10,057 nucleotides of DNA from Glaciecola sp. UBA983 (GCA_002292215.1 DBBN01000071.1:1-10057), one strand, 5' to 3'; positions 1 to 7,245 are shown, counted from the stretch's first letter. Made by a program: numbers and translations. The notes: generated from the letters alone by a model not told the origin.

Positions 1-315
1 AACTAAGATACCACCATCCATTTGGGCAGCACCAGTGATCATGTTTTTAACATAATCGGCGTGTCCTGGACAATCAACGTGTGCATAGTGACGTGATGGA
101 GTATCGTATTCTACGTGTGACGTAGAAATAGTGATACCGCGCTCGCGTTCTTCTGGAGCATTATCGATTTGATCAAATGCTTGAGCGGAACCGCCGTAAG
201 TCTTTGCTAGTACCGACGTGATTGCCGCTGTAAGAGTTGTTTTACCGTGGTCAACGTGGCCGATAGTACCAACGTTTACGTGTGGCTTGTTACGTTCAAA
301 CTTTTGCTTTGCCAT
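1..315 (-). CDS. tufB: Elongation factor Tu, N-terminal 105 residues (cut by window edge)
   Basis: EF-Tu is the GTPase that carries aminoacyl-tRNA to the ribosomal A site. The visible part is the start of the G domain. It shows the P-loop GHVDHGKT at residues 19-26, the switch I region around RGITI (near residue 60) and the G3 motif DCPGH at 81-85. The ATG at 313-315 gives the canonical N-terminus [20 protein letters not shown], with an AGGA ribosome binding site upstream. It lies 66 bases downstream of four tRNA genes read in the same direction, the arrangement of E. coli thrU-tyrU-glyT-thrT-tufB, so it is named tufB by context. Bacteria often carry a near-identical second copy (tufA), and sequence alone cannot separate the two. 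The C-terminal three quarters lie outside the window. The family assignment is certain; the copy name is inferred from synteny. Confidence 0.97.
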   Translation of the reverse strand, partial: MAKQKFERNKPHVNVGTIGHVDHGKTTLTAAITSVLAKTYGGSAQAFDQIDNAPEERERGITISTSHVEYDTPSRHYAHVDCPGHADYVKNMITGAAQMDGGILV

Positions 316-381
316 TTTAAATATTCCTAGCAAGGTATTAAAAAATAAATTTTCAATGAAGTAATGGAGGAAAATAGGAAG

Positions 382-457
382 TGGTGCTGATAGGCAGATT
401 CGAACTGCCGACCTCACCCTTACCAAGGGTGCGCTCTACCAACTGAGCCATATCAGC
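382..457 (-). tRNA. thrT: tRNA-Thr (anticodon GGU)
   Basis: This is a 76-nt cloverleaf with the 3' CCA encoded. The acceptor arms GCTGATA and TATCAGC pair. The D arm is GCTC...GAGC and the T loop is TTCGAAT. The anticodon stem CACCC/GGGTG encloses the loop TTGGTAA, so the anticodon is GGT, which reads ACC and ACU. It is the last tRNA before tufB and is separated from the next tRNA by only 7 bases, so the transcript must be processed. Confidence 0.97.
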
Positions 458-464
458 AACGTGA

Positions 465-539
<75 letters not shown>

Positions 540-574
540 GTTCCTAATTCTCGTATCCCCACTTCATGAGAAAG

Positions 575-659
575 TGGTGGAGGGGGCAGGATTCGAACCT
601 GCGAAGGCTGAGCCGGCAGATTTACAGTCTGCTCCCGTTGACCGCTTGGGTACCCCTCC
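575..659 (-). tRNA. tyrU: tRNA-Tyr (anticodon GUA)
   Basis: This is an 85-nt class II tRNA with a long variable arm and encoded ACCA end. The acceptor stem is GGAGGGG/CCCCTCC. The anticodon stem GCAGA/TCTGC encloses CTGTAAA, so the anticodon is GTA. Length and the CAGACTGTAAATCTG core match E. coli tRNA-Tyr. It is second in the operon, 14 bases after the first tRNA-Thr. Confidence 0.97.
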
Positions 660-673
660 AGAGATATTGATGA

Positions 674-749
<76 letters not shown>

Positions 750-770
750 ACGTCATCAAGTGGTGCGTAT

Positions 771-797
771 AGTATAGATAACATTTATTCTTGGCAA
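771..797 (-). promoter_or_regulatory. Promoter of the tRNA-tufB operon with AT-rich upstream element
   Basis: On the minus strand TTGCCA (792-797) stands 15 bases before TATACT (771-776). An alternative -10, TACTAT (769-774), gives a 17-base spacer. A run of A/T of about 30 bases (801-830) lies just upstream of the -35 and has the composition and position of an UP element bound by the RpoA C-terminal domain. A GCGC-poor but mixed discriminator (ACGCACCAC) follows. The first tRNA begins about 20 bases downstream. The presence of a promoter is well supported by position; the exact hexamer pair is inferred. Confidence 0.65.
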
Positions 798-820
798 CTG
801 TTTTTTAAAAAAAATATCAA

Positions 821-1663
821 TTAAATTGAATTAATAGATGTTTCGTTGTTTTTTTCGACAATCAGGCCTGTTTTAGCCAATTGAATCAGGCCAATAAGCA
901 CTAAATTGGCAAAATAATGGATGTTATTTTTTCGCGGAAAGGATAATTTTATTTGATCACCACCTGTAATTAACACAATAAAGTCATCGGTTTGATCATT
1001 TAATGTCTCACATGCCAAATTTACCATACCATTTAATTGTGCCAAACACCCCTGTTCGACACAATCGGGTGTATCAGTTCCTAAAATAATAGGCTCTGCG
1101 TGTTGTGTTTGGGCTTTGTCATTAGTAAAAACTTGCTCAGTATTACTTAATAAACTGGTTTTTAATGTTTTTAGACCAGGCGCAATCCATCCGCCTTGGT
1201 GCTGATGCCGAAAAATTACATCACAAGTAATGGCTGTACCGGCATCCACTACCACAAAATCTGATTTTTGCGGAAACAAGCCCACCGCCGCGATCATGGC
1301 TAACCAACGATCAACGCCCATATTAGTAACATTATTATAGCCGTTAATTAAAATACTATGATTTATCCGAGTATGTTTAGCCGAAGTGGCAGTAACAATG
1401 GGGATGTTTTGTTGCGCTGCCTCTTGGTGTAATGCATCTAACCATTCGGGCGCTTTGACATAACTCAAATAAATATGACTTACCCGTGGCAGTAATTGCA
1501 CTGGCGTCAGGGTCTCCGAAAAATATTCAAGCGAAGGATTGATGTCACATAACTCAGTATTTTGTATCTCCGTAGCACGCATACAACAATATTTTGCTAA
1601 TGAATTGCCCACATCGATAAAAAGGATAGACTTATCTTGCTCTGACACTGATCTCTCCACCAT
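821..1663 (-). CDS. coaX: Type III pantothenate kinase
   Basis: CoaX phosphorylates pantothenate with ATP, the first step of coenzyme A synthesis, in the cytoplasm. It belongs to the acetate/sugar kinase-Hsp70-actin superfamily and is usually insensitive to CoA feedback. Numbered from the ATG at 1661-1663 (280 residues), the phosphate-binding motif IDVGNS is at 16-21, GVDRW at 116-120, the second phosphate and catalytic motif DAGTAITCD at 140-148, GGWIAPG at 157-163 and the adenosine-side motif ITGGD at 232-236. The family normally starts only a few residues before the first motif. A GTG at 1646-1648, with GGAG six bases upstream, would give a 275-residue protein and is at least as likely a start. 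It overlaps the end of birA by 32 bases (17 with the GTG), so coupled translation is expected. No clear terminator separates it from the tRNA operon. Confidence 0.95.
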   Translation of the reverse strand: MVERSVSEQDKSILFIDVGNSLAKYCCMRATEIQNTELCDINPSLEYFSETLTPVQLLPRVSHIYLSYVKAPEWLDALHQEAAQQNIPIVTATSAKHTRINHSILINGYNNVTNMGVDRWLAMIAAVGLFPQKSDFVVVDAGTAITCDVIFRHQHQGGWIAPGLKTLKTSLLSNTEQVFTNDKAQTQHAEPIILGTDTPDCVEQGCLAQLNGMVNLACETLNDQTDDFIVLITGGDQIKLSFPRKNNIHYFANLVLIGLIQLAKTGLIVEKNNETSINSI

Positions 1664-2627
1664 GATATGTTTTTATTTCCCCATCAGCCATGACTCGTAA
1701 TGCACCTTGTGGATCAATCCCCATACAAACACCCTGCACTGATTGTTGTCCAATTAATAGAGTAATGTCTTTATTAGCAAACACATTAAGTGATTCCCAC
1801 TCTGATATAAAAGAAGACAATCCTGATTTTTCGAAAATGATTAGTGCGTGTTGAATATCTAAGATTAATTGTGCGGTTAAGTGATTACGATTAATCATTG
1901 TTTGCTGACTATGGCTTTGTAAATCAGTAAAAGGTTGTTCAATCCCTGTAATATCATCCGGTAAATTGACATTCAAACCCAAACCAATCACACAATGAAC
2001 CTCATCACCGACAGAACCTTCAACCTCGATTAATATACCCGCTATTTTTTGCATATTAATATAGATGTCATTTGGCCATTTTAATTGGCCATCCGTGATA
2101 CCAAAATGATTAAGTGTACGATTGACCGCTAAGCCAACAACCAATGATAGACCCGATAGAGTTTGATAACCGCCAGAAAAGCGCCAATACATAGATAAAT
2201 AGATACTACTTGCAAACGGTGATATCCATTGTCTACCATGACGTCCTCGACCTGCACTTTGTGCTTCTGCGATACAACTTGCACCTTGGCTTAACTGCGC
2301 AATATTTTGTTTAATGTAGGTATTGGTGGAATCAACAACATTTAATACATCTAAATAAAGGGGCTGTGGGATCTGGCGATACTTTTCATGGCTAAGTTGT
2401 GCTTGAACATAATCAGATATCTCATCGTACGATAAGAGTGATAATGGCTCACTGAGCTTATAGCCTTTACCGCGCACCGAAAACACATCCAAACCAAGCT
2501 GTTTAAAAGCATCGATATGTTTTCCAATAGCCGAACGCGATATACCTAATTGAGCACCCAAATCAGTACCTGAGATAAACTCACTCTGGGCTAATAAATG
2601 TAAGAGCTTATTACGAGTGCTATGCAT
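1632..2627 (-). CDS. birA: Biotin-protein ligase and biotin operon repressor
   Basis: BirA makes biotinyl-5'-AMP, transfers biotin to the AccB lysine, and as the holo-dimer represses biotin synthesis genes. The protein has 331 residues, close to the 321 of E. coli. An N-terminal winged helix-turn-helix spans about 5-58, with recognition segment LGISRSAIGKHI at 27-38 and the wing at VRGKGYKL 51-58, so this is the bifunctional (class II) type. The ligase core follows, with the biotin and AMP loop GRGRHGR at 126-132 and KWPND at 183-187. The C-terminal SH3-like domain ends at RAR. The start ATG overlaps the murB stop as TAATG, indicating translational coupling. There is a weak AGGA about ten bases upstream. 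The operator it would bind is not in this window. Confidence 0.96.
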   Translation of the reverse strand: MHSTRNKLLHLLAQSEFISGTDLGAQLGISRSAIGKHIDAFKQLGLDVFSVRGKGYKLSEPLSLLSYDEISDYVQAQLSHEKYRQIPQPLYLDVLNVVDSTNTYIKQNIAQLSQGASCIAEAQSAGRGRHGRQWISPFASSIYLSMYWRFSGGYQTLSGLSLVVGLAVNRTLNHFGITDGQLKWPNDIYINMQKIAGILIEVEGSVGDEVHCVIGLGLNVNLPDDITGIEQPFTDLQSHSQQTMINRNHLTAQLILDIQHALIIFEKSGLSSFISEWESLNVFANKDITLLIGQQSVQGVCMGIDPQGALRVMADGEIKTYHGGEISVRAR

Positions 2628-3619
2628 TATAACGTGATCCTATTAATTCGCCCTAACAGTTGGACTTCGTGTTCGAGGGTAATCCCAAATTGTGCTGACA
2701 CCTCTGCAATAATCTGTCGAGCAAAATTAATCAGTGCGCTCCCTGTACCTGTGGCGATATTGGTTAGCACTAATGCTTGTTGCGGGTGACATTGGATCCC
2801 ATCCATAATCTTACCTTTGAATCCAAGTGTATCAATTAACCATCCCGCAGGTACTTTTACTAAGTCGTCTGAAACAGGGAAAGAAGGGATCGCCGGAAAT
2901 CTAGCCTGCAGTGCCGTAAAATGTTGTGTAGAGATAACTGGATTTTTAAAAAAACTACCAGCATTGCCGATTTGTTTAGGATCAGGTAATTTTTGTTGAC
3001 GTATCTGAATGACTTTTTCGTATATATCAAAAATAGAAGGTGAAGTTAACGTTGCCAATTCACCATATGAGGTGACCGTTGCAACCAATTTAGGGATAGT
3101 AAAGTTAACTTTGGTAATAAACACTTTATCTTTAAGTGCATGTTTGAAAATTGAGTCTCGATAACCAAAGGCACAATCACTCCCAGAGATTGTCTGTATA
3201 GTACGAGTTGCTAAATCAACGTATTCTACTGAATCTACATATGGACCCACTTCAATACCATACGCCCCAATATTTTGAATCGGTGCGGCACCAACGGTAC
3301 CTGGTATGAGCGCTAAATTTTCAAAGCCACCAATCCCTCGCTCTACACAAGTGGTCACTAAACTATGCCAATTTTCACCAGAAGCCACTTTAATATAATG
3401 ATTAGTGGTGTCTTCGCTAAACACCATGCCGTGCAGTTTATTGATCCAAACTTCACCGTAATAATCTTCGGTAAAGACAGTATTAGACCCCTCCCCTAAA
3501 ATAACAAAGGCATCTTGGTGACATTGATGCGCCATAATATGTTGGATGGCATTAAATTCAATAATAAAAGGCGCATGGGCAACTAACCCAAATGTGTGTA
3601 ACTGACTAAGCGAATGCAA
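2627..3619 (-). CDS. murB: UDP-N-acetylenolpyruvoylglucosamine reductase
   Basis: MurB is a FAD enzyme that uses NADPH to reduce UDP-GlcNAc-enolpyruvate to UDP-MurNAc, the second committed step of peptidoglycan precursor synthesis. The 330-residue protein is a type I MurB. Visible motifs are LGEGSNTVF (41-49) and ENLALIPGTVG (100-110), both of the FAD domain, then PIQNIGAYG (113-121), YRDSIFK with the substrate Arg154, GNAGSFFKNP with catalytic Ser222 as proton donor, and LEHEV with Glu318. The start codon is TTG at 3617-3619. AGAGG stands seven bases upstream, no ATG or GTG occurs in frame before the upstream stop, and the N-terminus MHSLSQLHTFG aligns with E. coli MNHSLKPWNTFG. It is the first gene of murB-birA-coaX. 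Confidence 0.96.
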   Translation of the reverse strand: MHSLSQLHTFGLVAHAPFIIEFNAIQHIMAHQCHQDAFVILGEGSNTVFTEDYYGEVWINKLHGMVFSEDTTNHYIKVASGENWHSLVTTCVERGIGGFENLALIPGTVGAAPIQNIGAYGIEVGPYVDSVEYVDLATRTIQTISGSDCAFGYRDSIFKHALKDKVFITKVNFTIPKLVATVTSYGELATLTSPSIFDIYEKVIQIRQQKLPDPKQIGNAGSFFKNPVISTQHFTALQARFPAIPSFPVSDDLVKVPAGWLIDTLGFKGKIMDGIQCHPQQALVLTNIATGTGSALINFARQIIAEVSAQFGITLEHEVQLLGRINRITL

Positions 3620-3650
3620 AGAAGAACCTCTAGATGTAAAACTTAAAATC

Positions 3651-3680
3651 AGTATACCAGTGACGTAAAAATCTGTTCAA
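3651..3680 (-). promoter_or_regulatory. Promoter of murB-birA-coaX, extended -10 type
   Basis: On the minus strand TTGAAC (3675-3680) lies 18 bases before TATACT (3651-3656). The TATACT is preceded by TGG, the TGn extended -10 motif. Transcription would start near 3644 and leave a leader of about 25 bases before the TTG start, including the AGAGG site. This is sequence-based only. Confidence 0.6.
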
Positions 3681-3732
3681 TGAATATATTCTTGAATATC
3701 ATTTTACATACCCTAGATCATATACTTTCGCG

Positions 3733-3747
3733 TTAAGCTTAGCTTAA
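3733..3747. repeat. Short inverted repeat in the divergent intergenic region
   Basis: TTAAGC and GCTTAA flank a three-base centre (TTA), giving a 15-base near-palindrome. It sits about 80 bases upstream of the murB promoter start and about 50 bases upstream of the -10 of the divergent gene. It could be a protein-binding site, but an AT-rich palindrome of this size may be chance. The rest of 3681-3858 holds only the promoter elements listed separately. Confidence 0.35.
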
Positions 3748-3796
3748 TAAATCATCAGTATGCTATGTAAATAAAATGTAATGCAATTGAACTTTT

Positions 3797-3802
3797 TATA
3801 AT
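3797..3802 (+). promoter_or_regulatory. Candidate -10 box for the plus-strand repeat-protein gene
   Basis: A perfect TATAAT hexamer lies about 57 bases before the GTG start at 3859. No convincing -35 is found at 16-18 bases upstream (the region reads AAATGT), so the promoter may be weak or activator-dependent. The start would be near 3809, with a leader of about 50 bases. Confidence 0.4.
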
Positions 3803-3858
3803 GTATGTTAACTAACTAATGGACAATAATTTTGTTCATATAAGTAATAGGTGTAAAC

Positions 3859-4644
3859 GTGTATAAGAATGTATGTAAAGCAGTAGTCGTATCTGGATGT
3901 GTCTTATTTTCACAATTAAGCTATGCAACTAATGACGAAGCGACGGCTGAATGGAAAATCGACCATGATTTTTTTAAGCAACAAGTTCAGCAAAGCATGT
4001 CTGCCGGACGTACTGTCAGAACGTTAATCGGTCATTATCCACAAAGTGTCACTGGTATTGTCGATGTTGCATTGGATTTATATCCTGAACAATACAAAGA
4101 AATAATTCATAGTGCCGTTTCTGCACAACCTTATTCAGCTGAAGATATTGTTACTATTGCTCTACAAAAAGGGATTACTCAATGTGAAAGTATCGTAGAA
4201 GCTGCGATTAGAGCTGAGCCTAGTTATGTTAGTTTTGTTGCTACAGCCGCGGCGAATGCCTCACCGGAGGATTTTGATGATATTTTGCGAGTAGCAGTCA
4301 TGACTGAACCCGACTCTGCAGACAAAATTGTCCAGCTGATGGCAAAATCGTATCCTGAAAAAATCGCTAAAATTTTATCTAATACAATTAAACATGTACC
4401 ACTAGTGGGTGAGTATATTGTCGATGCATTATTAGCCGTTTTTCCTAATAAGGCTGAAGAAGTTGTTTCTGTAGCTGTGCGTGAATCATCTCTGCAACGT
4501 GAACAAATCCAGCGTATTATTTCTACCGCTTTAGATGCAGGTGTAAATGTTGAAGATGTCACTAGATTTGCAACTATGGGTGGTGCAACGGTGGATGAAA
4601 TTACTGCAGGTGTAAATAGCGCACCATCACAACAAGACAAGTAG
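3859..4644 (+). CDS. Exported protein of tandem 15-residue proline-headed helical repeats, function unknown
   Basis: I do not recognise this 261-residue protein. The start is GTG (3859-3861) with TAGGTG seven bases upstream; the first in-frame ATG is at residue 47 and would remove the signal peptide. Residues 1-23 look like a Sec signal: Lys3 and Lys7, hydrophobic AVVVSGCVLF, and a likely cut after SYA (A23). VSGC at 11-14 resembles a lipobox, but the hydrophobic stretch before it is very short. From residue 61 to 210 there are ten units of exactly 15 residues. Units begin with Pro at 61, 76, 91, 121, 136, 151, 166, 181 and 196 (Ile at 106). The pattern is P-x5-[I/V/F]-[V/I/L]-x2-A-[V/I/L/A]-x3, with Ala at position 11 in seven units. 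A degenerate unit precedes (46-60) and one follows (211-225). This suggests a helical solenoid, probably periplasmic and binding a protein partner. It converges on rplQ and is divergent from murB. Existence as a gene is well supported; function is not inferred. Confidence 0.85.
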   Translation: MYKNVCKAVVVSGCVLFSQLSYATNDEATAEWKIDHDFFKQQVQQSMSAGRTVRTLIGHYPQSVTGIVDVALDLYPEQYKEIIHSAVSAQPYSAEDIVTIALQKGITQCESIVEAAIRAEPSYVSFVATAAANASPEDFDDILRVAVMTEPDSADKIVQLMAKSYPEKIAKILSNTIKHVPLVGEYIVDALLAVFPNKAEEVVSVAVRESSLQREQIQRIISTALDAGVNVEDVTRFATMGGATVDEITAGVNSAPSQQDK

Positions 4645-4683
4645 CAAAACCTCAACACTAACTATTGTTAATATTCTTAAATC

Positions 4684-4711
4684 AAAAAACCGAGCCTAAG
4701 CTCGGTTTTTT
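4684..4711. terminator. Bidirectional Rho-independent terminator between the repeat-protein gene and rplQ
   Basis: CCGAGC (4690-4695) and GCTCGG (4700-4705) form a GC-rich stem with the loop CTAA. Six A lie before it and six T after it, so the inverted repeat is 12 bp on each side. Either strand therefore gives a hairpin followed by a U-tract. It ends the plus-strand gene (stop at 4644) and the alpha operon (rplQ stop at 4761). Confidence 0.93.
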
Positions 4712-4716
4712 ATGTG

Positions 4717-4746
4717 GTTAACAATTCACTTAAGTGTACTGTTAAC
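4717..4746. repeat. Imperfect 30-bp palindrome just after rplQ
   Basis: GTTAAC (4717-4722) and GTTAAC (4741-4746) flank the perfect palindrome CACTTAAGTG (4727-4736), with four bases on each side. The two 15-base arms match at 13 of 15 positions. In the rplQ transcript this folds into a hairpin 14 bases after the stop codon and before the true terminator, with no U-tract of its own. It may protect the 3' end, assist termination, or be a duplex DNA site. Confidence 0.7.
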
Positions 4747-4760
4747 TATGAGAGTATGGT

Positions 4761-5159
4761 TTACTCTTCAGTTATTTCAACTACTTCTTCAGAAGCAACA
4801 ACTGGACGGTCAACAAACTCAACATACGCCATAGGCGCTTTATCACCAGTACGGAATCCACATTTTAGAATGCGAATATAACCACCTGGACGAGCTTCGT
4901 AGCGAGGCCCTAATTCGTTGAATAGTTTACCAACCACTTCTTTGTCGCCTGTGCGAGCCATAGCTAAACGGCGGTTAGCAACACTATCAACTTTTGATAA
5001 TGTAATTAACGGCTCGATAACACGGCGAAGTTCTTTTGCTTTAGGCAAAGTAGTTTTAATCACTTCATGCTTAACCATTGAAGATGCCATGTTTTTAAAC
5101 ATTGCTTTTCTATGGCTGCTGTTGCGATTTAACTTTCGACCACTTTTACGATGGCGCAT
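4761..5159 (-). CDS. rplQ: 50S ribosomal protein L17
   Basis: L17 binds 23S rRNA near the exit-tunnel side of the large subunit. The 132-residue protein starts [20 protein letters not shown], the invariant basic N-terminus of the family. It has the strongly conserved [17 protein letters not shown] at 90-106. It is slightly longer than the 127 residues of E. coli because of an acidic tail (EEVVEITEE). The ATG start has AAGGA seven bases upstream. It is the last gene of the alpha operon, 50 bases after rpoA, with a hairpin in the gap. Confidence 0.98.
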   Translation of the reverse strand: MRHRKSGRKLNRNSSHRKAMFKNMASSMVKHEVIKTTLPKAKELRRVIEPLITLSKVDSVANRRLAMARTGDKEVVGKLFNELGPRYEARPGGYIRILKCGFRTGDKAPMAYVEFVDRPVVASEEVVEITEE

Positions 5160-5179
5160 AGCTTAATCCTTCTTTCAAG

Positions 5180-5202
5180 TAGCGTGTGCTAAACACACGC
5201 TA
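5180..5202 (-). other. Intercistronic hairpin between rpoA and rplQ
   Basis: TAGCGTGTG (5180-5188) and CACACGCTA (5194-5202) form a perfect 9-bp stem with a 5-base loop, starting 7 bases after the rpoA stop. No U-tract follows on the transcribed strand, so it is not a standard terminator. The rplQ ribosome binding site lies a few bases downstream. It may act as an RNA processing or stability element that lets rpoA and rplQ be made at different levels. Confidence 0.65.
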
Positions 5203-5209
5203 ATACATC

Positions 5210-6190
5210 TTAGTCGGCAATACTTTCTGGTGGCCAATTCTCTAGGCGCATGCCTAAAGATAATCCACGAGATGCAAGCACGTCTTTGATTTCTGTTAAT
5301 GACTTCTTACCAAGGTTAGGAGTTTTAAGTAACTCTACCTCAGTACGCTGTACAAGGTCACCAATATACTGAACCGCTTCTGCTTTAAGACAGTTAGCTG
5401 AACGTACGGTCAACTCTAAATCATCCACTGGACGAAGTAAGATTGGGTCAAATTCTGGCTTCTCTTCTTTCGCTTCTGGCTCAGAAACATCACGTAAATC
5501 TACGAATGCGTCTAGCTGTTCAGCTAAAATAGTAGCAGAGCGACGAATCGCTTCTTCAGGATCTAACGTACCGTTAGTTTCCATATCGATAATCAATTTA
5601 TCTAAATCTGTGCGTTGTTCAACACGAGCAGATTCAACTGAGTATGCAATACGTTCAACAGGGCTGAATGAAGCATCAACCAGTAAACGACCAATTGGGC
5701 GATCATCTTCTTCAGAGGAGCGACGAACTGATGCAGGTACATAACCACGGCCAGTTTCAACCTTGATGCGCATGCTAATTTCTGTGTCTCCAGTAAGAGT
5801 ACAGATAACATGTTCAGGATTGATAATCTCGACGTCACCATCATGCTGGATATCACCAGCGATAACAGTACCCGCTCCAGATTTGACCAAAGTCAGCGTT
5901 GCTTCAGTTTTACCTTCTAGACGAACTGCTAAGCCTTTAAGGTTTAGTAATATTTCAATTACGTCTTCTTGCACGCCTTCCTTTGTACTGTACTCATGCA
6001 ACACACCATCAATTTCGACTTCAGTTACTGCTACGCCAGGCATAGAAGATAAAAGAATACGACGAAGTGCGTTACCTAGAGTGTGGCCAAAACCACGCTC
6101 TAATGGCTCAAGTACAACTTTAGCGCGAGTTGGAGAAATATTTTCAATCTCTACCAATCTTGGTTTTAGGAATTCAGTTACAGATCCCAT
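5210..6190 (-). CDS. rpoA: RNA polymerase alpha subunit
   Basis: RpoA dimerises to nucleate RNA polymerase assembly, and its C-terminal domain contacts UP elements and activators. The protein has 326 residues (E. coli 329). The N-terminal dimerisation domain covers about 1-230, with [20 protein letters not shown] at 31-50. An acidic, Pro-containing linker follows (about 231-247). The C-terminal domain contains RSANCLKAE at 263-271, including the DNA-contacting Arg263 and Asn266 (E. coli Arg265 and Asn268). The N-terminus [12 protein letters not shown] lacks the Gln of E. coli MQGSVTEF. The ATG has GAGG five bases upstream. It sits between rpsD and rplQ as in the classical alpha operon. Confidence 0.99.
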   Translation of the reverse strand: MGSVTEFLKPRLVEIENISPTRAKVVLEPLERGFGHTLGNALRRILLSSMPGVAVTEVEIDGVLHEYSTKEGVQEDVIEILLNLKGLAVRLEGKTEATLTLVKSGAGTVIAGDIQHDGDVEIINPEHVICTLTGDTEISMRIKVETGRGYVPASVRRSSEEDDRPIGRLLVDASFSPVERIAYSVESARVEQRTDLDKLIIDMETNGTLDPEEAIRRSATILAEQLDAFVDLRDVSEPEAKEEKPEFDPILLRPVDDLELTVRSANCLKAEAVQYIGDLVQRTEVELLKTPNLGKKSLTEIKDVLASRGLSLGMRLENWPPESIAD

Positions 6191-6210
6191 AGCTTCCTCT
6201 TTAGTTATCT

Positions 6211-6831
6211 TTACTTAGAGTAAAGTTCGACGATCAACTGTTCGTTAATTTCTGCAGATAGGTCAGAACGCTCTGGTAAACGTTTAAACGCACCAGTTAG
6301 TTTAGCACCATCTACTTCAATCCAGGTTGGCTTCTCGCGTTGGTCGGCTAATTCAATAGCAGCAACGATACGCGCTTGCTTTTTAGCTTTTTCACGAACA
6401 GAAACATCAGTCTCTGCAGAAACCTTGAATGAAGGAATATTAACCACTTGTCCGTTAACACAAATTGCTTTGTGACTTACTAACTGACGAGCTTCAGCAC
6501 GTGTGCTGGCATAACCCATACGATAAACAACGTTATCTAGGCGCTGCTCTAAAAGCTGTAACAAGTTTTCACCTGTGTTGCCTTTAAGACGTGCTGCTTC
6601 TTTGTAGTAATTACGGAACTGTTTTTCTAGAACGCCATAAATACGACGAACTTTTTGTTTCTCACGCAACTGAATACCGTAATCAGATAAACGACCGCGA
6701 CGAGCACCATGCTGGCCTGGGGGTGTATCTAACTTACATTTTGTATCAATTGCACGAACGCCACTTTTAAGGAACAAATCTGTTCCTTCGCGACGACTTA
6801 GTTTGAGTTTTGGACCCAAATATCTAGCCAT
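6211..6831 (-). CDS. rpsD: 30S ribosomal protein S4, alpha operon autoregulator
   Basis: S4 binds the five-way junction of 16S rRNA early in small-subunit assembly. In E. coli it also represses its own operon by binding the rpsM leader. The 206 residues equal the E. coli length and the identity is high: [20 protein letters not shown] at 1-20, PGQHGAR at 38-44 and the S4 RNA-binding domain from about 97 ([10 protein letters not shown]). The protein ends in LIVELYSK. The ATG is preceded by GGAG. It is third in the alpha operon, 20 bases before rpoA. The structured leader before rpsM is consistent with conserved autoregulation. Confidence 0.99.
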   Translation of the reverse strand: MARYLGPKLKLSRREGTDLFLKSGVRAIDTKCKLDTPPGQHGARRGRLSDYGIQLREKQKVRRIYGVLEKQFRNYYKEAARLKGNTGENLLQLLEQRLDNVVYRMGYASTRAEARQLVSHKAICVNGQVVNIPSFKVSAETDVSVREKAKKQARIVAAIELADQREKPTWIEVDGAKLTGAFKRLPERSDLSAEINEQLIVELYSK

Positions 6832-6855
6832 GATCTTTCTCCAACTGTCCGTCGA

Positions 6856-7245
6856 TTAAACGCGACGTTTTTTCGGTGGACGACAACCGTTGTGAGGTAT
6901 AGGCGTCACATCGGTAATATTAGTGATCTTATACCCAGTAGCATTTAAGGCACGGATTGCAGATTCACGACCTGGACCTGGACCTTTAACAAATACTTCT
7001 AAGTTTTTAAGACCGTATTCCTGGGCAGCTTCACCAGCTCTTTCAGCAGCAACCTGTGCAGCGAAAGGAGTTGATTTACGCGAACCGCGGAAACCTGAAC
7101 CACCAGAAGTAGCCCAAGACAAGGCATTGCCTTGACGATCAGTGATAGTCACAATAGTGTTGTTGAAAGACGCATGGATATGAGCCATACCATCAGCAAC
7201 TTGACGTTTTGCGCGCTTCTTAGCGCGAGTAGGTGCTTTAGCCAT
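6856..7245 (-). CDS. rpsK: 30S ribosomal protein S11
   Basis: S11 lies on the platform of the small subunit near the E-site part of the mRNA path. The 129 residues equal E. coli. Conserved features are the basic N-terminus, [19 protein letters not shown] at 22-40, [14 protein letters not shown] at 87-100 and the C-terminal [13 protein letters not shown] at 117-129. The ATG has GAGGA seven bases upstream. It lies 14 bases after rpsM and 24 bases before rpsD. Confidence 0.99.
   Translation of the reverse strand: MAKAPTRAKKRAKRQVADGMAHIHASFNNTIVTITDRQGNALSWATSGGSGFRGSRKSTPFAAQVAAERAGEAAQEYGLKNLEVFVKGPGPGRESAIRALNATGYKITNITDVTPIPHNGCRPPKKRRV

Noticed and set aside
801..814. TTTTTTAAAAAA as a terminator after coaX
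   Set aside because: It is a pure A/T palindrome with no GC stem or loop, and would not form a stable terminator hairpin.
3889..3903. Lipoprotein signal (VSGC) in the repeat protein
   Set aside because: Lys7 leaves only about six hydrophobic residues before the Cys, and a longer hydrophobic stretch with a good SYA cleavage site follows. Sec signal peptidase I is more likely.
4224..4658. A 144-codon open frame opposite the repeat-protein gene
   Set aside because: It is the complement of the repeat gene, rich in Ser and Thr, runs through its stop codon, and has no ribosome binding site. The plus-strand gene has a signal peptide and regular repeats and is clearly the real one.
5763..6218. Open frames antisense to rpoA, rplQ, rpsK, rpsM and murB
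   Set aside because: All are shadows of highly conserved genes, with no family resemblance or ribosome binding sites.
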